NCBI GenBank assembly: GCA_904063045.1
Contig: CAJFCJ010000006.1
Span: 3,798,408 to 3,862,407, forward strand
Direction of reading: 5' to 3'
DNA length: 64,000 nucleotides
From: Dimorphilus gyrociliatus
Lineage: Eukaryota > Annelida > Polychaeta > Dinophilidae
Part shown: one piece after another, positions 9,971 through 21,900 of the stretch
How the letters are laid out: every line of letters starts with the position of its first letter
Position numbering within the stretch: the first letter of the stretch is position 1
Program-made: the position numbers and the translations under genes
The notes under the pieces: model-generated
Database searches by the model: none
The model's input: the letters and a program-made list of their open reading frames with translations, nothing else
Told to the model about the DNA's origin: nothing

Positions 9971-12900
9971 ATGTCCAGTGAGGAGGATAAAAATGAAAAA
10001 ACCGTTGACTCGGTTGAAGAAGTAATGAAAATGCCGGGCAATGATGAGTTGAAGTTCGGTGTACTTATCGGTCTCGTCAAAGTGCAGCAGGCATCTAATA
10101 AGGATGTAGTAGATGCAGTTCTTAATTTGGTATGTGGTATTTAAATCTAAAGTTTTCGATTGCGTGGCAAAGTCACAGATTGGGTATAACTTTATTGGCC
10201 CCTGACCTAGGGCGACCCCACCCTATATAGAATTTAGCAATCGAATAAATAAGATTCCTAAGCGACTCCCAATTCTAAATTCTATTTCGAAAACCGACAA
10301 GCATCTTGCAGTCTTAACGATATCAGAAATCGGTTGGTTAGTCATCAGCGCAAGAGTTTAGAATAGTAAAAGTTTTCTTCATTTTTAACTAAATCCCGCA
10401 TTTCTCTGCACATTCAGGCGTTAATTTCACTTTGCATTGATTAATTATTCAGTTGCTCTCTGTTTTTTTAACGATGCGAATAAAATTGCCTGTCGAAACG
10501 TGTTATCTGGGTAGACCAATATCCACATCAATCCTGCTTAAACGGAACAGATTGATCAATCCCCTGCGCATTCTTTAGCGTTTCTAATGATAGTGCGATG
10601 CACGGCTGTCAGTCGATTAGTTTATTATTAATTTGGATTATTGATTTTTCCATTATTGATAAGCGAAATCTTTCTACAGCTTGTCGGAGGTACATTCGAA
10701 CTAGAAAGTAATTTTATCATTAGAGATGCAGAAAATATATTGCACATGGTTGAATTGCTGGAATCTTGTTCTCAGACTTTACAGGTTAGTTAGACTTAAT
10801 ATAATGTTTATTATTGACGTGTTCAATATTCTTGACGGAAATTGAATATTTACTGATAGGCTGAGATTTGGAGTCACTTCACGGCAATTGTAAGAAAATC
10901 CCAACGTAATGTCCAAGCCTGCACTGAAGTCAATCTAGTCAGTGAGGTGTTAGATAAATTGAGGACGGCTGGTGATGTTATAGCTCAGTTACTATTGGAA
11001 ATACTATCAGTTTTGACTTGTTACTCTATAAGCGTACCACAGCTTCGTCAAGTATTCTCATTACTACAGGTGAACACAAAGACAAAAACATGGGTAAGTA
11101 AAAAAGAAAATAAAAAACTAGATGAAATGTGACTAAATGATTAATTATTGCTCAAGCAATTATAAACAAATGAAATTAATAATGAAATTTCTTTTTGTAA
11201 TTAGCCACGGTATTCGGTACAATTATTACAAGTTTTGCGGCAAATGCCCAAGAGACACGGTCCAGACGAATTTTTCAGCTTTACTGGAAATTCAAAAGCG
11301 GTAGGTCTATTTGAATAATTATAGGCTAAAAATGTCTCTCGGTGTAGATCTATTGTCATTGACAATCAAGAATTGTTAAGGTCGGGAATAAGGAAATGTC
11401 TGACGTTTTCGCTTGTAAATTGTGTGACACAGATTTTATAGATAAGGATCCGCGTATCCTTCCTTGTTCTCACACTTTTTGTAAGGAATGTCTAGAGGAG
11501 CAGTTTTCTGAAAGTTCCCTTAATAGCTGTGACAGTTTTTTGTGTTGGACTTGTAAGAGGAGCGTTGAATGGCCTCTTCTGGGGGCTAGCGGATTTCCTG
11601 AAAATGTGTACGTGAAAACTAATGAAGCCAAACAATATACGAATAACTCTAAAGATTCAATTACACCTAAGATGGACCTGATTGATAAAGAGAAAGAAGA
11701 GATCTTTGATGAAATAGACAAGCATGAGAGAGAGGTTATGGAGCAGGTTAAAGATATGATATGTAAACTAAAGCTAGATGCTAAGGAAATATACAGACAA
11801 AAACGTGAAAAACAAGCGAGGTGTAGAGATGCTATCGCATCAAAGGTATTAACGTCATCTAAAGATTCTTCTAATCGTCTTATATTCTCTGAAAAAGCCA
11901 TTTTAGAAAAAAACATAAAGCTAAGCAGTAGAGTCGTTAGAGTACACCCAGAAGCTTGTAGTTCAAGTGAAGAAAAGTTTACCAACAGGATTAAAACGGA
12001 TTGCAGAATTTTAGATATTCATGTGACCAACCGGGAGATCCTTTTATTGTTAGAGTCTAATGAGTTACGAAAATTAACAAAAGATGGAAAAGCCTATAAT
12101 ACTTTGAAAATAAGACTATTGAAAAAAATTACAAGGGATGGTTGGATGACTGAAAAAGACGATTTGATTGGTTTGGGTAATGGTGAATCGAAGGAGTTAC
12201 TTTTCTTTACTAGGCACCAGTTGTTTAAACAGGACGAGCTTAGCACCTCGGAGGATTTTATTTTAAAACCAATCTTTACCGAAAAAGCTTTAACAAGCGT
12301 TTACGTTTCAAACAATAATATTTTTGTTATATCATTTGATCATATTTATAAAATAGACTTTGACGGATTTATTTGTTGGAAGAAGCAAATTTGCAACAAA
12401 ATTTACTTTCCCATCAACCAGAATAAATTGTTTGTAATGGATCAGAACGGTTTGCATTTATTACTTGTAAACTGCGTCAGCAATTTAGAAAGGGTTAAGA
12501 ATAGAGAACTACAAAGTTATTTCTACTATATTACAAAGTCGTTTGCGTTATTTGATGATAAGTTTGTAGTGGTTTGTCAAAAACTTCGTTGTATTCTTGT
12601 TTTTATTACAATTGAAGACAATTGCTGTAGACTCAGCAAAAGAATTGATCTTTTGTATGAACCGTCTTGTGTTAGTGTTGATATTTTCAGAAGAGGCTTA
12701 TACGTTATTGAAAAATTGCAGGATAACTCTATAATCAACTTTATTGACTTGACTATGTTTTTATGAGTCTACGACAAATTAATCTAGAAAATACATAGAC
12801 TTTTTATGCATATTTTACAGGGTATTGCATTACCACCATTAGCTAAATGGCCTTATCAAAACGGCTGGACATTTCATTGTTGGATAAGGCTCGACCCTGT

Positions 12901-15900
12901 AACGGGGATGACGATTGAACGAGAACGTCCATATCTTTATACGTTAGTCAATAATCGTTTTCCTCAAACTAAACAAGTAAAGTAAAATTCTTCCACACAC
13001 TAATTTAACAGATTCCGAACAAGCAAAGGCATAGGATATTCTGCCAATTTTCTTGGCTCTGCTCTTGTTATAACATCTATGAAAATAAAAGGTAAAGGGT
13101 TTCAACATTGTCTCAAATACGATTTTGTACCCCGAAAGTGGTTTATGGTCTCAATTGTTCACATTTACAATCGCTGGAGCCGTAGCGAAGTAAGAGCGTA
13201 TGTTAATGGAAAATTTGTATCTTCAACGGAAATGTCTTGGTTTGTCAACACCAATGATGTATGTATACAATAAAAAGGAATATATCCCGTGAAGTTTTCT
13301 GAGCTTAAATCATTCACCATTTTGTTTAGGCTTTTGACAAGTGTTACATAGGTGGTACACCAGAATTGACAGAAGATACTATGTTTTGCGGGCAAATGAG
13401 TTCCGTTTATCTTTTCAACGAAGCCCTAACGGCACAACAAATTAGCTCTATTTACATTCTTGGACCCGGTTATAAGGTTAAATTGTAAAATTTTTACCAA
13501 GCGATGTATTATATATAAATAATTTATTTATTACAGAGTCAATTTCGTCTAGAAACTGAGAGTGGCTTGTTGTTAGATGAGTCTACAAAAAAAATATTAT
13601 ATGATGGCAGATTGTCAAATACGGTAATAATAACAAGAATTATATACATATTTCTTAGCAACTTTTTTCAAAACTAATATTTGCTTATGTTTGTTTTGTT
13701 AGATTGTGTTTATGTATACTCCGGTATCGTGCGATTCGCAGTTATGTTTGGAGAGTTCGCCTAAAGGAAATACCAATTATTTCGTCCATACTCCTCACGC
13801 CTTAATGCTAGAAGACGTGAAAGCTGTTGTGACTCAATCGATTTACAAGACCCTGCATAGTATAGGAGGTATACAGATACTTTTCCCTCTGTTTTCTCAG
13901 TTGGATAAATCGCAAAGCGACAGCGAAGGAAAACCAACAAAACCGGATTTTAGCGTCTGGTAAGTAGAAAAGAAATGTATTTACTCCTTTCTTTATTAGA
14001 CCGTTTCCTATCGACTAACGAATTCTCAACTTTCTTTTCCCTACGGTACAGCTCAACACTGATGAGCTTGATGTGCGATTTATTAGAAGGATCAGTGAAT
14101 ATACAACAGCAACTCGTGCAAAATAAAGGTTTTCTAGTTATATCATATCTATTAGAAAAGGTATAGACATCAAATATGAATAGTATGCAATTAATTAAAA
14201 CTTTCTTATCTAATGAATACAGTCTCAAAGGGAGCACCTTACCGAAGATGTTTTAGATTGTTTCTTGAATTTAACGCAATATTTAGTTGTTCAACCAACC
14301 GGTGGTCCGTTGTTAAGGCATTTATTCGACCATATCTTATTTAATCCGGCACTATGGATATATTCCCCATACAAAGTAAGGATTTTTTTCTTTTAATCTT
14401 TCTAATCCGGTGGTAATTTGTAAAATTCCTTTTCTAATTTCAGGTTCAATTAAAACTCTATAGCTATTTGTCCACCGAATTTATACAAGACGCTCATATT
14501 TATAGTAATATTCGTCGAGTTTCAGCCTGTTTACAATCTATGCATTCATTAAAATACTACTATTGGGTTATCCATCCTCTCGATAGATCTGGCATACATG
14601 CCAGAGGAAACGATGGCCCTAGACCAACGAAGAGTGAAATGCAAATTTTAAGAGCTTACATTATTTTGTATGTTAAACGATTAGTACTTAGAGTACCAGG
14701 CGTCCATGAAGACGAATTACAAGCAATCCTTAATTATCTATCCACTATGCACGAAGATGAGAACATACAAGTATATTTTATTTGAATATTTATTCACCCA
14801 GATACTAGATTATTTATTATTATTATTTAGGATGTTCTACAATTAACTGTAAGCTTAATGTCGGAGCAGCCAGCATCTATGGTTCCTGGTTTTGATCGAA
14901 AGCACGGGATTAAAACTGTATATAAACTGCTTGCTTCAGCAAACGAAGCGATTAGAATTCAAGCTATGAAGTTATTAGGATTTTTTCTAATGAGAAGTAC
15001 TCATAAGTAAGTTGATGTATTTTAATTTTAATTCGTCGCAACCATTTAGAATTATTATCATTAATAATAAAATACTTTATACATGTATATTAACATATAT
15101 ATATATATCTATATATTTTAATTAAAAGGAGGAAACACGATGCCATGAGCCCTCACAATCTATTCTCATTACTAACTGATAGGCTTATGTTAAATGCCGA
15201 TACACTTTCTATGGCGACATACAATGTCTTATTCGAATTGCTAACTGAAAAAATGACAACACAAGTCATGACGGAAAAACATGCCCAAATAGATGCTAAT
15301 TGCCGTATTGAGAATTCCCGTACGTATCCTTGTTACATTATTCAAAGCTCAAAAGGATTTACCCTACTAATTTACCTCTCTTTCTTTTGCTTTTTTTCGC
15401 TCTTTAGTCGTTTTGAAAGTTATAGCATCGCTAATTCGTCAATCGACACAAACTCACGAAATTCTTTTAGTAAAGAGAGTATTCTTAACCGATTTAACGA
15501 TGCTTTGCCAAGATAGTAAGGACAACAGAAGGTTAATAAAATATTTGTAAATCTACGCAATCTTATTTATTAATATTATATATCAGGACCATACTTCAAA
15601 TGTCAGTATGGCAGGATTGGTTATTTTCTCTTGCTTATATTTATCCTAAAGCAACAATTGAAAAAGAAATAACCAAATTAGTTATGGAACTATTTAGAAT
15701 GTTGTTACATCATGCCATAAAATTCGAATACGGAGGCTGGAGAGTTTGGATTGATACACTTGCTATTGTTCATTCTAAAGTATGCTATTTATATTCACCG
15801 TGTAATAATTCATTTAAGCAAAGAATTTATTAAATTACTTCCTTTTAACACAAGGTTTCTTACGAGGATTTTAAGACTCATATGAATCAAGTTTATGACG

Positions 15901-18900
15901 ACTACGAAAAGCAAAAAGTCGATAATGTTTCTGACCCAGAAATACGTAGTCAAATGCCGATCTCTACAATCTCGGGGGTTAATGATAATGGTCACAGTGG
16001 GCCAACTATATCCGAATTAAAGGAAACCACTGAATCAGGCGCTCAATATGAAGTAAACGAAGAGAATCAGCAAGAAGATAATGAAAGGAAAACAAACGAA
16101 GAGGTAGAAAATGAGATAGAAAAAGCGCTTGAGAAGGAGAGTTCTGACGATGTCGAAAACAAATCAGAAGAAATTAAGGACGAAACAAAGGAAGAAGAGG
16201 TTAACGACCAGAAAGCCGTTGAAGAGAACTCAGAAACAGAGAGTACAGAGAAAAAGGGTCAACTAGATCAAATCGATGAAGAAAAAGACAGAGAGGCAGC
16301 AGAAAAAGAGCCTGTTCCTGAAAAAGACCCAGATGCATATGAAATTCTAGGATTTGATCCAACTATTGTTCAATTTATGAATGATTTAGTAAAAATAGCA
16401 AAGGATAGGGAGGCAAGGAAACTGGAACAGTCAAAAGCAGAAAAGTCCAAAGAAAGCGAAGAAGACGAAGAAGAAATTGATGGCGCAAGATCGTTACCGA
16501 GTCCGTCAGAACCAGCCTCTCAAGCTGAACAAGTAGCCGCAGAGAAAGAAACTGCTATAACAAATATGAAAGATTCTGCTACTGGGCCTGAAAGACCAGG
16601 CGAATTCCCCAAACAACAAGCATCATCAACGAAAAAAGAATCCAAACAGCATATCTTTAGTCCAGGACCAAGGGCTCCTCCCTTTAGAATTCCAGAGTTC
16701 AAATGGAGTTATCTGCATCAAGAATTATTGAATAATGTTTTATTCTCATTGGAACAAGACGTTGCCGCATGGAAATCGTACGTTAATTAAGTTTTAATTA
16801 AAAACAGGAAAACAAACTTATTTTGTATATTATTTTTCTTTTAGACATCAAACAAAAAACGTGATTGATTTTGTAAATGCCACAGAAAATCACATGTTCG
16901 TTGTTAACGTGACACACATGATCTCTCAATTAGCAGATACTCTAATTACGGCTTGTGGTGGTTTACTACCCTTACTAGCTGCCGCTACTTCACCATCTGT
17001 AAGTATTTTCAATCAATATAATCTTCTTGGCTCTTTTTTTTGATAGATTTCTTTATTTTATTAGGGAGAAATAGAGATGCTTGAGCCTGCCCAAGGACTA
17101 TCCGTGGAACAAGCAGTTTCTTTTCTTTTGCGTATAGTCAACTTAACTGATATACTAGTATTTGCCAGTTCTTTAACTTTCTCAGAGCTGGAAAGTGAAA
17201 AAAACATGTCAGCGGGGGGAATACTTCGACAATGTCTGCGTCTAGTTTGCGCCTGTGCAGTTCGCAATTGTTTAGAATGTAGACAATTGCAAAAAATGAA
17301 CGAAAAGTCTATTAAACCAGCGTCAAATGGTTTGGACATAATATATGCCTTAATGAAAGGAGCACAATTGTCTGTAAAGGTTAGCGCCTTAAACGATAAG
17401 CAAGCTCCAGTAAAGGATAGTCATAAACTACTACAAGATATGGATATAAATAGGTTGAGAGCAGTTGTCTACAGAGATGTTGTACGTATTTCGAATATTC
17501 ACGTTTCTCGTTAAAGATTACCGTATTATTTATTAATTAAAAACAGGAGGAAACAAAGCAAGCTCAATTTTTATCATTGGCCATTGTCTATTTTTGTTCA
17601 GTTTTAATGGTATCGAAATATAGAGATATATTGGAGCCGCCATCAACTCCAGCAACGCCAGCGAGAGGAAAATCTCTTGGCGCTTTGACAGGTAGTAAAT
17701 ATTTATGATTGTTTAATTAATTATTTCTTAAATAAGCAAAATTCACGTATAAATGCATTTTTGCTAATGTATATTCTATATTTCTTTATATAATATAAAC
17801 AGTATATTAATACTTATATATATATATATATACTTATGTATCATTTTATTAAATGTATTTTATTTCCTTATTTTCTCCAAATAACCTGCCTCTGCTGCTT
17901 CTTTTCTTTTTAAAAAGCAATTTTTTTATTAAAGCATATGGCGCTTGAACGAATTTTTTTCGCTTCTGTTCGTTTTACGCTTCCCAATTTTTATTCTTTC
18001 AATCAGACGGTCGATTGGCGTCTAGTGATGGCTCGATTTTTACACAAATTGTTGATGGTTTAAAGACGTGTAAAGAAAAAATTGAAGGAAACGAAGGTTG
18101 AACATGTAAATCGCTGTTGTCAAAAAAAAAAATCCAACGAAATATTTTTTCTCTTTTCCTTTTTTTATCAACAATATTTTTCAACTAAAATTATTTATTT
18201 ATTTTGTTGATAAACACAATGACGAACACAGTCAAAATTCCCCTCTTTTTGTTTGTTTGTTTGTTTGTTAATTATCTTAATTACAGTTTTACTGCACGCC
18301 GCTTCTTTTACAATTACAATTAAATATATTTATTTAAATATCACTTTATATATATATTAATTTATTTTTAGTATTGAATTTACAATTTCACTTCATCTAT
18401 TCTTTATTGTTGAGTTTATATCTTATATTTTTTTCATGTTTATTCTTACAGAAAACGGAAATAGTAAACAGCCATATCAAACTACTGACGACAGCGGTAG
18501 AAGCGAAGAAGTATCTTTGGATAATGTTTCGAGTGATAAAGACTCTGAATCGTGTTCCCCCAAAGCAACTGAAGAGGATGGCCAAACAAAACAAAAAGCA
18601 GAAACTAAAGAAAATGGTGATGTTTCAACTGAAGAAGCAACTAAAGAACAAACAAACGTTGATAAGAAGGCTGGAGGGGATAATGGACAAGAAGTAATAG
18701 ATGACAAATTAGAAAATTCTCAAGAACAGAGTGCAGCGAATTCCGAGAAACAAGAGGTTAGTAATACTTCAGAGATTAAGGAAAATGACAAAGAAAATGT
18801 ACCTGAAAAGGAAATGGAACAAGAAAAAGAAGATAGTATAGAAAAACCAGAAAGCACGAAAAAGGAGGGAGAGAATGAAAAGGAGACTGAAAGAGAAAGT

Positions 18901-21900
18901 GAAAAACCAGCCGAAAAAGAGCCAGAAAAAGAACAATCAGAGGAGAAGATATCTGAAAATGATGAAGGAAATCAAACCTCACAAGAGAATAACGTCGAGA
19001 AAGTGGAACAAACCAAAGCTGAAGAAACAAAACCAGAAAATGCAACATCAAATAATATAACAGAAACTGAACCAAAACCCAACGAACAAGCAAACAAAGT
19101 GTTTGACGTAAAAGAACAAACTCAAATTGCTGAGGACTCTAAAGAAGAAAGAGATGAGGACAAAGATGCACCAGCTGCTATTTCAGCCATATCTGTTTCA
19201 AGTAATGCTACCTCGGAAGCTAGACCTGAGAATCTACAGTTGTCAATGCCAGCTAACCTCGATAACCTACCTCCACCCAAAGACCCAGCCACATTAACAG
19301 CTCGACTCGAAAAAGCTTTAGATTCCATAGCTCCTTTATTACGAGAAATTTTTGTAGATTTTGCACCATTTTTGTCGAAAACTCTCTTGGGATCACACGG
19401 TCAAGAATTATTAGTTGGTGGCTTGGTTACTCTTAAGCAAAGTACCTCCGTTGTAGAACTAGTTATGTTATTATGCTCTCAAGAATGGCAAAATTCATTG
19501 CAAAAACACGCCGGTTTGGCATTTATTGAGTTGGTTAATGAAGGTAGACTTTTATCTCATGCAACTCGGGATCACATTGTTAGAGTTGCAAACGAAGCCG
19601 ATTTTATTTTAAATAGAATGAGAGCCGACGATGTACAAAAGCACGCAGAGTTTGAGGTAAGTCATAAAAGCACAGCTATTCATGTTAAAAGGAGAGGCTT
19701 TAAAATCGTTTTCCTTTCATATAGACACTCTGTGCTTCCGTTCTCGTTGATAGGCGAGAGGAAGAGAAGCTTTGTGATCATTTGATAACATCTGCACGAA
19801 GAAGAGATCACGTAATAGCTTGCAAACAAAAAGACAAAGTTATTAATATTATGTCAAATAAACATGGCTGCTGGCTCCCAGAAAGTCCTAACAAGTATTA
19901 AAATCAATTTTTTATTTAATTAATATAAAAGAAATCTTTTTTTTATCTATTTAGGCAAGACTTTTTCAAGTTAGACACGTGGGAAGATGATTCAAGAAGG
20001 CGACGTCGTATGATTAAGAATAGTCAAGGATCGTCTCACGTTGAAGCAGCCCTAAAAGCCGCAATAGAGCACGGTGCACCAGAAGATGCCATAAACGCCG
20101 CAAGAGAAGCTTTCCATGCCCATTTATCTGCTAATCAAAAGGTGCAGCAACAAGCTCACGATACTACAGCCGATGAAGATTTGTCGTTGATGGACGAGAG
20201 GGAATTAGATGCCGAGTTTGCGGGTAAGTAGTTTAGCCTATTTTTTTTATGTTTTAAACAATTTATAACGGTTTATTAGAAAAGATTGCTAAGATTTCTA
20301 AATTATTTATCATTTCCAACTAATCATATTGAACAGGCAAATTGGATCAGAATGGCAAAGAGAAATCAAGTAATAGTTGTCACAATTTTTTGTAACACTT
20401 ATTTTCATTTTGCTAGTAACGTTAAACTTGTTTCTTCTTGTTAACAAGAACGCAAATTAGTTTTCTAAAAAACAAAAAGAAATTCAAATTTATATAATTA
20501 AAAAAAAAAAAGAAAAACTACAAAACAAAACTTTAAAGATATTTCCATTAAGAATAAGAGAAAAGTTATCTTTAATGTTCATTTTGCACGATTAATAGAT
20601 ATTTTCTAGTTGTTTATATTAACGATGTTGTTATTTTTCTTTTATAATAATTTTACTTTTAATTGTCGATACGACGAATAGATAAAATATAAATTGTAAA
20701 ATTTTTTCTTTTTTATTAATTAGGTCCCGTTGCTCTTTCAACTAAATGTAAATTATTATCTTTGGGATATGGAATCGTTGGAACGATGTCAATAACCAAA
20801 TCAGAATTATATTTTGAGATTGACGATGATCATCCGGATAATAAGAATTTGGACCAAAAAGTTTTACAATACGTTGATCATTTACACGGCAAATGGCATT
20901 TTACTGAAATTCGAGCGGTCTTTTCACGGCGTTATTTACATCAAAATCTAGCCTTGGAAATTTTTATGGCCAGTCGTACGGCTATTATGTTTGCTTTTCC
21001 AGATCAAGCCACCCTCAAGAAGGTAATAGGAGCTCTTCCTCGGGTTGGAGTTGGAGTAAAGTATGGCTTACCGCAAACTAGACGGGTTTCTGCTGCTCAG
21101 CCAAAAATATTATTCAATAAAAGTAATATGACATCGAAATGGCAAAGAAGAGAAATTTCAAATTTTGATTACTTGATGTTTTTAAACACGGTTGCCGGTA
21201 GGACATATAACGATTTGAATCAATATCCTGTTTTTCCATGGGTAATAGTCAACTACGAATCTAACGAACTGGATTTGTCCTTACCGAGCAATTACAGAGA
21301 TCTTTCACGGCCTATCGGAGCGTTAAATCCGACAAGAAAGGCGTTTTTCGAAGAACGATACCAAACTTGGGAACACGATGATATTCCTCCTTTTCATTAT
21401 GGTACTCATTACTCAACAGCAGCCTTCACTTTGAATTGGTTAATCCGTCTAGAACCATTTACAACTGCATTCTTATCGCTGCAAGGTGGAAAATTTGATC
21501 ACGCTAATAGAACCTTTCATTCAATTCCAACCGCGTGGAAAAATTGCCAAAGGGATACGTCAGACGTTAAAGAACTAATTCCCGAATTTTATTACTTACC
21601 TGATATGTTTACAAATTCGAACAAGTATGATTTAGGCGTACTGGAAACGAATGACAAAGTTAACGACGTTGAACTTCCGCCTTGGGCGTCTAGTCCTGAA
21701 GATTTTGTCCGAAAGTTACGTTTAGCCCTTGAAAGCGAATATGTTTCTTGCCAATTACATCAATGGATCGATTTAATTTTTGGTTATAAGCAACGCGGAC
21801 CAGAAGCCCTTAGAGCTACTAATGTCTTTTACTATTTGACCTACGACGGAGCTGTTAACTTGGATTCAATAAGTGACGCTGTTATGCGTCAAGCGCTTGA

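Noticed and set aside
11301..12820. RING ORF as an extra neurobeachin exon.
   Set aside because: Neighbouring exons join in frame without it, it has its own ATG and stop, and it contains no neurobeachin sequence.
15882..16790. A separate acidic-protein gene inside neurobeachin.
   Set aside because: Frame continues from the conserved [14 protein letters not shown] region into the [17 protein letters not shown] block, so it is a neurobeachin linker.
18397..19328. Long antisense frames over the Glu/Lys-rich neurobeachin exon.
   Set aside because: They are shadows of low-complexity GAA/AAA codons and show no conserved sequence.
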